DNA of 64,000 nt from positions 660,001 through 724,000 of the forward strand of contig JACKOW010000001.1 of NCBI GenBank assembly GCA_024234055.1, written 5' to 3'. The position numbers were made by a program, and so were the translations under genes. How positions within the stretch are numbered: position 1 is the stretch's first letter; every line of letters starts with the position of its first letter. Shown here piece by piece: positions 54,454 through 62,776 of the stretch. This DNA is from Rhodanobacteraceae bacterium. GTDB taxonomy: Bacteria > Pseudomonadota > Gammaproteobacteria > Xanthomonadales > SZUA-5. The notes beneath the pieces are model-generated. The model ran no database searches. It saw only the letters and a list, made by a program, of their open reading frames with translations, and was not told the DNA's origin.

Positions 54454-54754
54454 CGGGAAAAAGGGAAAAGGAAAAGGGGAAAAGCAGGCACGGCGCGATT
54501 CGGTGTAGCAACCGAGGGCCGGCAGAACTGGGCCATCGCCTCGAATGGGCCTGTCCAGGGCAGCGTGTCTTGAATTGAATCTCCGCGAAAGGATAGCCAC
54601 CGAGGCGCTTCGCACGAAACTTGGGTGAGTCCCCGTGCAGCGCCACGGATCAATCTGTCTTTCCCTTGCAGACTATTCCCGGCAGCCGATGCAGGTGGCT
54701 GAGCCGCTCATCCGCTCTTCCCTTTTCCTTTTTCCCTTTCCCCTTTTCCCGCCC
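54454..54754. repeat. GGGAAAA-type foldback between converging rbsK and SxtJ-like genes
   Basis: Left arm of GGGAAAA-like units (54454-54484) begins four bases after the rbsK stop. Right arm of TTTTCCC-like units (54711-54754) begins right beside the stop of the minus-strand gene. The arms are complementary polypurine/polypyrimidine tracts. The 226-base interior shows no gene or recognisable site. Confidence 0.85.
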
Positions 54755-54755
54755 T

Positions 54756-55193
54756 TCAGAACTGCCTTTCCATGGTCTTCGGATCCGGACCCGGCGGCTC
54801 ACGGGCGATCCAGTAGCTCTTCGCCTCGCGGTCGAAGCGTCGCCGCATCGGGTCGACGCCGCGGGCGCGGGCGAGCAGGGCGATCGGGGTGACCACACCG
54901 AAGTAGATCAGGGCCATGACGATGGGACTGACGATGCGGCCGAGCAGATGGCCGAGCGCCATCCAGGCGCGGTTGAGCGGCAGCAGCCAGCTCGGAGCCA
55001 AGCTCGCCAGCAGCGCAAATAACAGGCTCACGCCTGCTGCCCAAGGCATGGCCGGGTGGCTGTGGTGCCAGGCCCACAGCGTCACCAACGCGGCGACCGC
55101 GGCCATCAGCCAACCGAATACACGGTTGCTGCCGACCCCACCACGATCGCCGTCGTGGGCACTCTCGATGGCGGTGCCGCGGCGGCGGCTCAT
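54756..55193 (-). CDS. SxtJ-like small membrane protein
   Basis: 145 residues from ATG 55193. Two hydrophobic regions (FGWLMAAVAALVTLWAW, then WAAGVSLLFALLASLAPSWL) followed by the SxtJ-like block NRAWMALGHLLGRIVSPIVM and a C-terminus with MRRRFDREAKSYWIARE. Function unknown; relatives are often beside polysaccharide or carbamoyltransferase genes, which are absent here. A longer frame reading antisense to gltX is rejected. Confidence 0.78.
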   Translation of the reverse strand: MSRRRGTAIESAHDGDRGGVGSNRVFGWLMAAVAALVTLWAWHHSHPAMPWAAGVSLLFALLASLAPSWLLPLNRAWMALGHLLGRIVSPIVMALIYFGVVTPIALLARARGVDPMRRRFDREAKSYWIAREPPGPDPKTMERQF

Positions 55194-55205
55194 GGCTGGA
55201 GCCGT

Positions 55206-55271
55206 CGCGGACAGAGTCCGCTCCCACAGGAGCGGCGGCCTGGCTTTCTGTGGGAGCGGACTCTGTCCGCG
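55206..55271. repeat. Perfect 24-bp inverted repeat, GGAGCGG type
   Basis: CGCGGACAGAGTCCGCTCCC.. (55206-55229) and its exact complement (55248-55271). Same family as 31789: a GTGGGAGCGG end and a TCCGCG end. It lies between gltX and the SxtJ-like gene on the minus strand. Confidence 0.92.
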
Positions 55272-55308
55272 AACAGACTCGCGACCAGCATCGGGTGGGT
55301 CTCGACCA

Positions 55309-56706
55309 TCAGGCTGGCAGCTTCGCCAACGCCGCGTCGATGCGCTTGAGCGCCTCAGCCTTGCCGGCCAGGTACACGGTGTGGTCAATCGAGGGGCTGA
55401 CCTGGGTGCCGGTGATGGCCACGCGCAGGGGTTGGGCAACCTTGCCCAGGCCCACGCCCAGGGTGGTCGCGGCTGCGGCGAGGGCCTCATGCACGGAGAC
55501 GGCACTCCATTCGGTGGCGGCCGCCAGCGCTTCATGCGCGGCCTGCAAGGGCGCGCGCGCTGCTGCCGTGAGATGCTTGGCCACGGCGGCATCGTCGTAC
55601 TGGGTCAGCGGGTCGATCCAGACCCGGGCGCGTTCGGCCATTTCCTTGAGCGTGTGCACGCGCTCGCGCAGACCCACGATCAGATCCTCGGCGGCCGGTC
55701 CGCGGTCCGGATCCAGGCCCTGCTGCTGCAGATGCCAGCGCAGTTCGGGGGCAATCTCGGCCGGGTCCATGGTCTTCAGATAATGCTGATTGAGCCAGCG
55801 CAGTTTCTCGACATCAAAGCGGCTGGCGGAGTGGTTGACGTCGTCAGCCGAGAACAGGGCAATCATCTCGGCGCGCGAGAAGATCTCCTGATCGCCGTAG
55901 GACCAGCCCAGGCGTACCAGATAGTTCAGCAGAGCATTGGGCAGATAGCCGTCTTCGCGATAGCCGAGCACATTGACCGCACCGTGGCGCTTGCTGAGCT
56001 TGGCGCCATCGGGTCCCAGGATCATCGGCAGGTGGGCAAAACGCGGCACCGCCTGACCCAGTGCCTCGTAGATATTGATCTGGCGCGGGGTGTTGTTCAA
56101 ATGATCATCACCGCGGATGACATCGGTGATGCGCATGTCGGCATCGTCGACCACCACGCAGAAGTTGTAGGTGGGCGAATCGTCCGAACGCCAGATGATC
56201 AGATCGTCGAGTTCGGCATTGTCGAAGATCACCCGGCCACGCACGCGGTCATCGACCACGACCTCGCCATGCAGCGGATTCTTGAAGCGGATCACCGGGG
56301 TCACGCCGGCCGGCGGCGCCTCGACCCGATCACGCCAGTAGCCGTTGTAGCGCGGCTTCAGGCCACGCGCTTCCTGATCGGCGCGCATGGCTTCCAGCTC
56401 TTCCTTGGTGCACCAGCACTGGTAGGCCTTGCCGGCCGCCAGCAGTTCGTGCGCCACCTGCCGGTAACGGGCGAAGCGCTGGGTCTGGAAGTAAGGGCCT
56501 TCGTCGTGCTCCAGATCCAGCCAGCGCATGCCGTCGATGATCCCGGCGATGGCCGCCTCGGTGGAGCGTTCGCGATCGGTGTCCTCCACCCGCAGCACGA
56601 ACTGGCCGCCATGGCGGCGCGCTTCCAGATAGCTGAACAGCGCCGTGCGGGCGCCGCCCACATGCAGAAAACCGGTGGGACTGGGAGCAAAGCGGGTACG
56701 GACCAT
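55309..56706 (-). CDS. gltX: Glutamyl-tRNA synthetase
   Basis: Charges tRNA-Glu; class I synthetase, 465 residues. The HIGH motif is represented by APSPTGFLHVGG (His15) and KMSKS by KLSKRHG (near residue 240). EDTDRERSTE and PVIRFKNPLHGEVVVDD are typical. A CWCTKEELE segment (about 95) is cysteine-containing as in zinc-binding relatives. ATG 56706 gives MVRTRFAPSPTG; the upstream ATG at 56769 lies in repeat sequence. Confidence 0.96.
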   Translation of the reverse strand: MVRTRFAPSPTGFLHVGGARTALFSYLEARRHGGQFVLRVEDTDRERSTEAAIAGIIDGMRWLDLEHDEGPYFQTQRFARYRQVAHELLAAGKAYQCWCTKEELEAMRADQEARGLKPRYNGYWRDRVEAPPAGVTPVIRFKNPLHGEVVVDDRVRGRVIFDNAELDDLIIWRSDDSPTYNFCVVVDDADMRITDVIRGDDHLNNTPRQINIYEALGQAVPRFAHLPMILGPDGAKLSKRHGAVNVLGYREDGYLPNALLNYLVRLGWSYGDQEIFSRAEMIALFSADDVNHSASRFDVEKLRWLNQHYLKTMDPAEIAPELRWHLQQQGLDPDRGPAAEDLIVGLRERVHTLKEMAERARVWIDPLTQYDDAAVAKHLTAAARAPLQAAHEALAAATEWSAVSVHEALAAAATTLGVGLGKVAQPLRVAITGTQVSPSIDHTVYLAGKAEALKRIDAALAKLPA

Positions 56707-56755
56707 GGATTCGTCGGGGGCAGGGGAAAATGGGGGCGAAGGGTAGCATTTGGAT

Positions 56756-56850
56756 GGGGCACGGGGCACGGGGCACGGGGCGGGCTAGGGGCAAAGGGCC
56801 AGGGGCACGGGGGACGGGGCAAGGGGCAAGGGGCACGGGGCACGGGAAAG
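56756..56850. repeat. GGGGCAC heptamer array, left arm
   Basis: Partly degenerate GGGGCAC units, including GGGGGAC and GGGGCAA variants, ending GGGAAAGGCT, the inverse of the AGCCTTTCCC head. It is the left arm of the element filling 56707-57146 between glnE and gltX. Confidence 0.92.
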
Positions 56851-56921
56851 GCTCGCGTTCCGACGTCATTGCGAGCCACCTGTTTCGGCCTGAAACTGCC
56901 CACGGGCCATGACCCCCCGGC

Positions 56922-57014
56922 GTCATTGCGACCCCGGACTTGATCCGGGGGAAGCAATCCAGGGATGTGCGGCGCTACCCTGGATTGCTTCGTCGCTGCG
57001 CTCCTCGCAATGAC
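56922..57014. repeat. GTCATTGCGA...GCAATCCAGG inverted repeat
   Basis: GTCATTGCGA (56922-56931) pairs with TCGCAATGAC (57005-57014), and AAGCAATCCAGGG pairs with CCTGGATTGCTT inside it. I recognise this as a repeat type known from several proteobacterial groups. It is nested between the heptamer arms of the glnE/gltX spacer. Confidence 0.9.
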
Positions 57015-57026
57015 GCATCAACAACC

Positions 57027-57139
57027 GTCCAGACGAGTCTGGACCTACAAATGCTCAAAGCCCGAAGCCTTTCCCGTGCCCCGTGCCCCGTGCCCCGCTT
57101 CAAACCAACAACCAACAACCAACAACCAACAACCAACAA
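57027..57139. repeat. Palindrome, CCCGTGC array and CCAACAA array after glnE
   Basis: GTCCAGACGAGTCTGGAC (57027-57044), the head CGAAGCCTTTC, about 3.5 copies of CCCGTGC (57073-57097), then five perfect CCAACAA units (57105-57139). The array ends seven bases short of the glnE stop codon. Confidence 0.94.
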
Positions 57140-57146
57140 CCGGCTG

Positions 57147-59891
57147 TCACCCGCGCCAGGCCAGGCTCAGGGCTTCGGCGCTGGGCACGATGCGGCTTTC
57201 CAGCGCCAGGGCGCAGCGCAGGCCGCGGTCGAGCAGGCGGCGATGGGCCTCGGCCATCGCTGTGGCGCGCTCAGTGTCGAGCAGGCCGTGGCCGGTCAAC
57301 CAGCCCAGCAGCGCCGCGGTCTCGGTCGGTGGCGATTCCTGCCCCTGAGCGCGATGACCCTCGGCCAACAGCTGCTGCTGGGCGATGAATTCGATATCCA
57401 CCAGCCCGCCATGGCCCTGTTTCAGGTCGAAACGCTCGCTGTTGCTTCGATCCAGCGCCTCGCGCCAGCGCTCGCGCATCTGGCTGACTTCCTGGGCCAC
57501 CGCGACCGGGTCTCGCTGGCGGAGCAGCGTGCGCGTGCGCAGCGCTTCGAACTCGGCGCCCAAGGCGGCATCGCCGGCGACAAAACGCGCCCGCACCAGG
57601 GCCTGGTGCTCCCACAGCCAGGCCTCTGATTCCTGGTAGCGGGCATAGGCCGACAGCGGCGTGACCAACAGACCCTTGCTGCCATTCGGTCGCAATCGGG
57701 CATCGATTTCATACAGCGGACCAAAGGCGGTCTGCACCGTCAGCAGATGCAGCAGTCGCTGGGCGGCGCGCGCCAGATAGCGCTGGCCATCGAGTGCGCG
57801 GGCGCCGCCGCTTTCGGCGTTCTGAAGTACTTCGTCATAGACGAACACCAGATCGAGATCTGAACTGAAATTGAGCTCGCGACCGCCGAGGCTGCCATAG
57901 CCGATCACGGCCAGACCGAGTTCGGGGTTCAGGCCGGGCAGGACGCCGTGCTGGGCGGCCAGGTCGCGCAGCGCAAAGCGCAACAGGCGATCGATGACCA
58001 GATCGGCGATATCGGCCAGCCCGCTGGCCGTGCGCGCGGCATCGCTGCGCCCATCGAGAAATGCCAGTGCCAGTTCCAGACGCGCACTCTGCTGGAATTG
58101 GCGCACCCGTTCCAGTTCGTGTTCGGTGTCGCCCGGATCGACCGCTGCCAGTTCCTGCTCCAGGCGTGCTGCGAATTCGACCTTGCCCGGGATGCCGGTG
58201 GCCAGCCTCTGGTCGAGCAAGTCATCCAGCAGGATCGGTGATTGCGCCAGCGCGCAGGCCAGCCAGGGGCTGGCGACCAGTAGCCGGTGCACCCTTGAGA
58301 TCAGGGCCGGGCGCTCGGCCAGCAGGGCCAGATAGCTGGTGCGCCCGGCCACCGCGGCGAGCAGATTGACCCAGTGCTCCAACGCCGACTCCGAACATTG
58401 ACCATCGCGACAAGCCGCCAGCACCAGCGGCACGATGCGATCCAGTCGAGCACGGCCGCGGGCGCTCATGGCGCGCACAGCCGGTGTTTCTGCCAAACGA
58501 TGCAGCGCCCGGGCATCGGGGCTGTCGGGCAATGCCGGCCGGTCGCCGTTTTGTTCCGCCGATGCCGAGAATCGGCGCCAGAGCTGGACATCGCCAGCGT
58601 GACCGGCCGGCAGCGCAGGACCGGTGGACGCCAGCGGCAGGCAGCGCTCGAAGGCCGCGCTGACCAGGGTGCGGTGATAGTCCAGATCATTCATCAGCGC
58701 GGCGAAGCTGGTGTAGTTCAGGGCCAGCGCGTAGCGCTCGCGGACGTCCGGATCCTCGGGCAGCACATGGGTCTGTTCATCGCGATACATCTGCACCCGG
58801 TTTTCCAGTCGCCGCAGATAGCAATAGGCCTCGGCCAGCGCCAGGGCCTCGTCGGCGGCGATCACGCCGCGTTCTGCCAGCAAGGTCAGCAGTTCCAGGG
58901 TGTTGCCGGTGCGCAGGCTGGGGTCGCGGCCGCCGCGGATGATCGATTCCAGCTGCACCCGGAATTCGATCTCCCGAATGCCGCCGGGACCAAGTTTCAG
59001 ATCGTGCTCGCGCTCGCGCCGCCGCACTTCGGCGTCGACCATGGCCTTCAGTTCGCGCAGGCCCTCGAGCGCGGCGTAGTCGAAATAACGGCGCCAGACA
59101 AAGGGACGCAGTCGCTCCAGCAATTCGCGACCGGCCGCCAGATCGCCGGCCACCGGTCGTGCGCGCAGCAGCGCAAAGCGCTCCCATTCGCGGCCCTCGC
59201 GCTGGTAATAATCTTCCATGGCATCGAAGGACAGGGTCAGGCGGCCTGCCGTGCCAAAGGGACGCAGGCGCCAATCGACGCGATAGCCGAATCCTTCGGC
59301 GGTGGTCTCGCCGAGCAGGGTGCTGGCACGTTGCACCAGACGGGCGAAGAAATCCTCATTGTCCAGTGCGCGGCGACCATCGGTTTCGCCGGCGCGTGGA
59401 AAGGCTGCGATCAGATCAATGTCGCTGGAGAAGTTCAGTTCACGGGAGCCGAGCTTGCCCAGGCCATAGACGATCAGCGACTGGACCACACCGTCTTCGT
59501 CGCGCGGTTCGCCATGGCGTGCGACCAACTCGGCCCTTGCCGCGGCGAAAGCCACCTCGATACAGCGCTCGGCCAGCACCGTGGTGCGTTCCAGTGTGCG
59601 CTCGACCGAGTCACGCCCAAGCACATCATCGATGATGATCGACAGCGACTCCGCTCGTCGGAACTGGCGAAGGCGGGCACTCAGCTCCGGATCGTCGGCC
59701 GCAGGCGGCTGCAGTTCAGCGGCCTCGCGGCCGTCGATCAGAGCCAACAAGGCCGGGCGGCGGCGCAGTTCCTCGACAGCAAAGTCACTGGCCAGCAGTA
59801 CCGCATCCAGTGCGGCTGGGGCGTCCGCTGCCTGCAAGCTCTGCCGTCGCTCGGTCAGCCAGTCCTGCCATGGCGGCGGGTAATGGCTCAT
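57147..59891 (-). CDS. glnE: Glutamine synthetase adenylyltransferase/deadenylase
   Basis: Adds and removes AMP on glutamine synthetase in response to PII. 914 residues with two nucleotidyltransferase domains: GLGKLGSRELNFSSDIDL in the N-terminal deadenylase half and GYGSLGGRELNFSSDLDL in the C-terminal adenylylation half, each with the metal-binding DxD. ATG 59891 lies four bases after the alr stop, so the two genes form an operon. Confidence 0.96.
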   Translation of the reverse strand: MSHYPPPWQDWLTERRQSLQAADAPAALDAVLLASDFAVEELRRRPALLALIDGREAAELQPPAADDPELSARLRQFRRAESLSIIIDDVLGRDSVERTLERTTVLAERCIEVAFAAARAELVARHGEPRDEDGVVQSLIVYGLGKLGSRELNFSSDIDLIAAFPRAGETDGRRALDNEDFFARLVQRASTLLGETTAEGFGYRVDWRLRPFGTAGRLTLSFDAMEDYYQREGREWERFALLRARPVAGDLAAGRELLERLRPFVWRRYFDYAALEGLRELKAMVDAEVRRREREHDLKLGPGGIREIEFRVQLESIIRGGRDPSLRTGNTLELLTLLAERGVIAADEALALAEAYCYLRRLENRVQMYRDEQTHVLPEDPDVRERYALALNYTSFAALMNDLDYHRTLVSAAFERCLPLASTGPALPAGHAGDVQLWRRFSASAEQNGDRPALPDSPDARALHRLAETPAVRAMSARGRARLDRIVPLVLAACRDGQCSESALEHWVNLLAAVAGRTSYLALLAERPALISRVHRLLVASPWLACALAQSPILLDDLLDQRLATGIPGKVEFAARLEQELAAVDPGDTEHELERVRQFQQSARLELALAFLDGRSDAARTASGLADIADLVIDRLLRFALRDLAAQHGVLPGLNPELGLAVIGYGSLGGRELNFSSDLDLVFVYDEVLQNAESGGARALDGQRYLARAAQRLLHLLTVQTAFGPLYEIDARLRPNGSKGLLVTPLSAYARYQESEAWLWEHQALVRARFVAGDAALGAEFEALRTRTLLRQRDPVAVAQEVSQMRERWREALDRSNSERFDLKQGHGGLVDIEFIAQQQLLAEGHRAQGQESPPTETAALLGWLTGHGLLDTERATAMAEAHRRLLDRGLRCALALESRIVPSAEALSLAWRG

Positions 59892-59895
59892 GACC

Positions 59896-60996
59896 TCAGG
59901 CGGCGGCGCTGATGTCGGCGCTGCCCTGATCGACGGCAAACTGCACCCGTCGGGTCACGCCGCAAACCAGTTCGTAGCCGATGGTCCCGGCCATCTCGGC
60001 GATGCGTTCGACCGGCAGTTCCGGACCCCACAGCAATACCTCGCTGCCGATGCCGGCGCCCGGAGCGGTACTGAGGTCGATGGCCAGCAGATCCATGGAC
60101 ACCCGCCCGATCACCTTGGCGGTCTGTCCATCGATCTTCACCGGTGTGCCGCTGGGGGCGTGGCGCGGGTAGCCGTCGCCATAGCCGATGGCAGCGATAC
60201 CGATGCGCATGGCGTGAGGACAGACGTAGGTGCCACCGTAGCCGACGCGCTCGCCTTCGGCCAGCGTCTGTACCGAGATCAATCGCGTCGACAGGCTCAT
60301 GGCCGGTTGCAGGCCCAGGTCGCAGCCCATCTTGCGGGCAAAGGTGGACAAACCGTAGAGCATGCCGCCGGGACGCACCCAGTCGCCCTGACTGTCGGGA
60401 AAGGCTTGCAGCGCGGCCGAATTGGCCAGGCTGCGCTCGCCGGGCAAGGCCTCGATGGCCTTGCCGAAGCGTTGCATCTGGGCCTCGGTCTGTTCGCGGT
60501 CATTCTCGTCGGCGCAGGCAAAATGGGTCATCCAGCGGATCTCGCCGACCTGGGGCAGAGCCCGCAGGCGCTGGTAGACGCGCTGCGCCTGCTCCGGCGC
60601 AAAGCCCAGTCGGTGCATGCCGGTGTCGATCTTGACCCACAGGGACAGCGCCTTGTTGACGGCCGTGCGTTCCAGCAATGCCAGCTGGTACTCGTGGTGC
60701 AACACGCAATCGACCTGCAACTCGTGCACCAGCGCCAGGTCGCGTGTCTCATCAAAACCCGATAGCAGCACGATCCGATGACCGTGTCCGGCACGGCGCA
60801 GGCGCTCGGCGTCGGTCAGCGTGGCCACACCAAATGCATCAGCGGCGCTCAGCGCCTGCGCGACCCGTTCGAGGCCATGCCCGTAGCCGTCGGCCTTGAC
60901 CACGGCCATGACCCGCGACCGCGGCGCCAGTGCACGCACGCGCTGCAGATTGTGGCGCAGCGCAGCTAGATGGATGGTGGCGGTGGTTGCGCGCAT
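59896..60996 (-). CDS. alr: Alanine racemase
   Basis: PLP enzyme supplying D-alanine for peptidoglycan, 366 residues. Lys34 in VMAVVKADGYGHG binds PLP and Tyr253 in RVGYGGTYVCP is the second catalytic base. Length is normal. Upstream gene of an alr-glnE pair on the minus strand. Confidence 0.95.
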   Translation of the reverse strand: MRATTATIHLAALRHNLQRVRALAPRSRVMAVVKADGYGHGLERVAQALSAADAFGVATLTDAERLRRAGHGHRIVLLSGFDETRDLALVHELQVDCVLHHEYQLALLERTAVNKALSLWVKIDTGMHRLGFAPEQAQRVYQRLRALPQVGEIRWMTHFACADENDREQTEAQMQRFGKAIEALPGERSLANSAALQAFPDSQGDWVRPGGMLYGLSTFARKMGCDLGLQPAMSLSTRLISVQTLAEGERVGYGGTYVCPHAMRIGIAAIGYGDGYPRHAPSGTPVKIDGQTAKVIGRVSMDLLAIDLSTAPGAGIGSEVLLWGPELPVERIAEMAGTIGYELVCGVTRRVQFAVDQGSADISAAA

Positions 60997-61198
60997 GCTC
61001 GGAATCGGTGCTGGAATGTCCAGTGTAGCCTTGCCGAGCTGCCGCAGGCATGCAAGGCGTAAGGCGTGGCAATGCGCGGGCGCTGCTGTGGTGCCCGCTG
61101 GGTCGCCCAGTTGACGTCACGGCTTGCTGGGCTCACGCTTGAGGGATGACGGAATGTAATCCCAGACCATGGAAGCTTGCCGCGGGGCAAGGTCGGCA

Positions 61199-61582
61199 AT
61201 GCGCATGAACTCGGGTGCGCAATTTGAAACTGCGTCGCCGCTGGAGCTGGCCCTGCGCGACATCGATTACCGCGTCGCCGAAGATGCAGCAGTGGTCTGG
61301 CTGATGCATCCGGACTTTGACGAACTGGACGCCGTGTCGGCCGGATTGATCGAACGCGATGCCCGTCGGCTTGGGCACCTGCTGGATTTGCTGCTGCATC
61401 TGGAATTGTGCCCGGAGCCGCTGCAGGACCGGGTCTATCGGGTGCTCGACGATCTGCGCGATCGCATCGAGATTGATCACGGCCAGCCCGCATCGGAGCG
61501 CTGGAAGTCGGATCGGTGCTTTGATGTCGAGAGGCTGCGAGAGCGCCTCGGAGAAGGCAAGGTCGGGGCGAAGGCCCCGTAG
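61199..61582 (+). CDS. Hypothetical acidic helical protein
   Basis: 127 residues from ATG 61199. Acidic and helical, with LLDLLLHLELCPEPLQDRVY and VLDDLRDRIEIDHGQPASER; no signal or membrane segment. I do not recognise it. An opposing minus-strand frame (61133-61480) is less convincing in composition. It starts 202 bases from the alr start, on the opposite strand. Confidence 0.5.
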   Translation: MRMNSGAQFETASPLELALRDIDYRVAEDAAVVWLMHPDFDELDAVSAGLIERDARRLGHLLDLLLHLELCPEPLQDRVYRVLDDLRDRIEIDHGQPASERWKSDRCFDVERLRERLGEGKVGAKAP

Positions 61583-61649
61583 GCTTCATCGTTGTGGCAG
61601 GTCCGGACTCGTCTGGTCGCTCTTGATCAGGATCAGACAGAACCTCGCG

Positions 61650-61764
61650 GCTTTGGTAGGTCCAGACTTGTCTGGACGCTCTTTGCTCGGTGATGCAGAA
61701 GCGTCCAGACAAGTCTGGACCTACCAAAGCTCGAAGCCCATGGCCTTTCCCCGTGCCCCGTGCC
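61650..61764. repeat. Perfect 31-bp inverted repeat with GTCCAGAC palindromes and array head
   Basis: 61650-61680 and 61700-61730 are exact complements over 31 bases, each containing a GTCCAGACTTGTCTGGAC-type palindrome; the loop is 19 bases. They are followed by CCTTTCCCCGTGCCCCGTGCC (61744-61764), about two heptamers, which ends one base from the thiE stop. A degenerate GTCCGGACTCGTCTGGTC lies upstream at about 61600. Confidence 0.93.
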
Positions 61765-61765
61765 T

Positions 61766-62392
61766 TCATCCCGCAAACAATGCGGAATAGCGCCGGGCGG
61801 CGACCTCGATGTCGCTGCCGCCATAGAGCCCACCCGCGACGGCGATGGCATCGGCGCCTTCGCTGATCAACTCCGGCGCATTCTCGGGCGTGATGCCGCC
61901 AATGGCGACCAAGGGCAATCCCAGTGCGCGCGCCTTGCGCAGCAGTATCGGATGGGCCTCGCGTGTGTTCTGCTTGGTGCTGGACGGGAAAAACGCGCCA
62001 AAAGCCAGATAGCTGGCGCCGGCATCGGCGGCGCGCTGGGCATTGACCACGCTGTCATAGCAGGAGGCGCCGATGATCGCCAGCGGCCCCAGGCGCGTCC
62101 GCGCGGCGGCGATGGTGGAATCCAGCTCACCGAGGTGCACCCCATGCGCCATCAGTTCGAAGGCCAGTTCGACATCGTCGTTGACGATGAACACCGCGCC
62201 CAGCTGCCGACAGACCTGAAAGATCGCCCGGCCACGCTCGGCGCGCTCGGTGGCGCTGGCGCTCTTGTCACGATACTGCAGCAGGCGGGCGCCGCCGCGG
62301 ATGCAGGCAGCCGCGGCATCGCTCAGCTGGTCTGGTGCCAGCCAGGTGGTGTCGATCAGCGCATAAAGGCCACGGATCAGGCTGGGATTCAT
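61766..62392 (-). CDS. thiE: Thiamine-phosphate synthase
   Basis: Joins the pyrimidine and thiazole phosphates to thiamine phosphate. 208-residue TIM barrel with LLQYRDKSAS, VNDDVELAFELMAHGVHLGE, GAFFPSSTKQN and VAIGGITPENAPE, all family motifs. No TPP riboswitch was recognised in its leader. Divergent from rubredoxin; thiS is 16 kb away. Confidence 0.94.
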   Translation of the reverse strand: MNPSLIRGLYALIDTTWLAPDQLSDAAAACIRGGARLLQYRDKSASATERAERGRAIFQVCRQLGAVFIVNDDVELAFELMAHGVHLGELDSTIAAARTRLGPLAIIGASCYDSVVNAQRAADAGASYLAFGAFFPSSTKQNTREAHPILLRKARALGLPLVAIGGITPENAPELISEGADAIAVAGGLYGGSDIEVAARRYSALFAG

Positions 62393-62541
62393 GGCGGCGG
62401 AAACCTCGCTGGCGGCTTTGCACGGTTTTTGGGGCGCATCGGTATGCTGCGGTCATGGCGGCTGGCACGGCCGATGATCCGGTGATCACGCCCGCTTATG
62501 CCAGAATCCGCGTCCTTTTTTCATTTTCGGGATGATCAACG

Positions 62542-62742
62542 ATGAGCGCAGTGGAACCCACTGACGGCCAGGGGCCCTGGAAGACCTTTGTATGCGTGGT
62601 CTGCGGCTTCATTTACGACGAAGCCGCCGGCTGGCCTGCCGAGGGCATTGCGGCCGGCACCCGCTGGGCCGATGTGCCCGACTGGTGGACCTGCCCGGAC
62701 TGCGGTGTGGGCAAGGCCGATTTCGATATGGTCGAGGCGTGA
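62542..62742 (+). CDS. Rubredoxin
   Basis: 66-residue iron protein for one-electron transfer. Cys18 and Cys21 (CVVCGFIYD) and Cys51 and Cys54 (CPDCGVGKADF) are the four iron ligands, with the aromatic DWWTCPDC segment typical of the fold. An eight-residue N-terminal extension precedes the usual start. Partner enzyme unknown. Confidence 0.94.
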   Translation: MSAVEPTDGQGPWKTFVCVVCGFIYDEAAGWPAEGIAAGTRWADVPDWWTCPDCGVGKADFDMVEA

Positions 62743-62776
62743 GCCCTGGGCCCGGCCAGCTTGGCGAAGCCAGCAC

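Noticed and set aside
54756..55592. 278-residue version of the SxtJ-like gene
   Set aside because: The extra N-terminal part reads antisense through gltX and an inverted repeat and is proline/arginine-rich; ATG 55193 gives the family-like protein.
61133..61480. Minus-strand frame overlapping the hypothetical gene at 61199
   Set aside because: It lacks a plausible start context and its composition is poorer than the + strand frame; kept as the less likely alternative.
62393..62541. TPP riboswitch before thiE
   Set aside because: The conserved CUGAGA core is absent on the relevant strand, and the leader is short.
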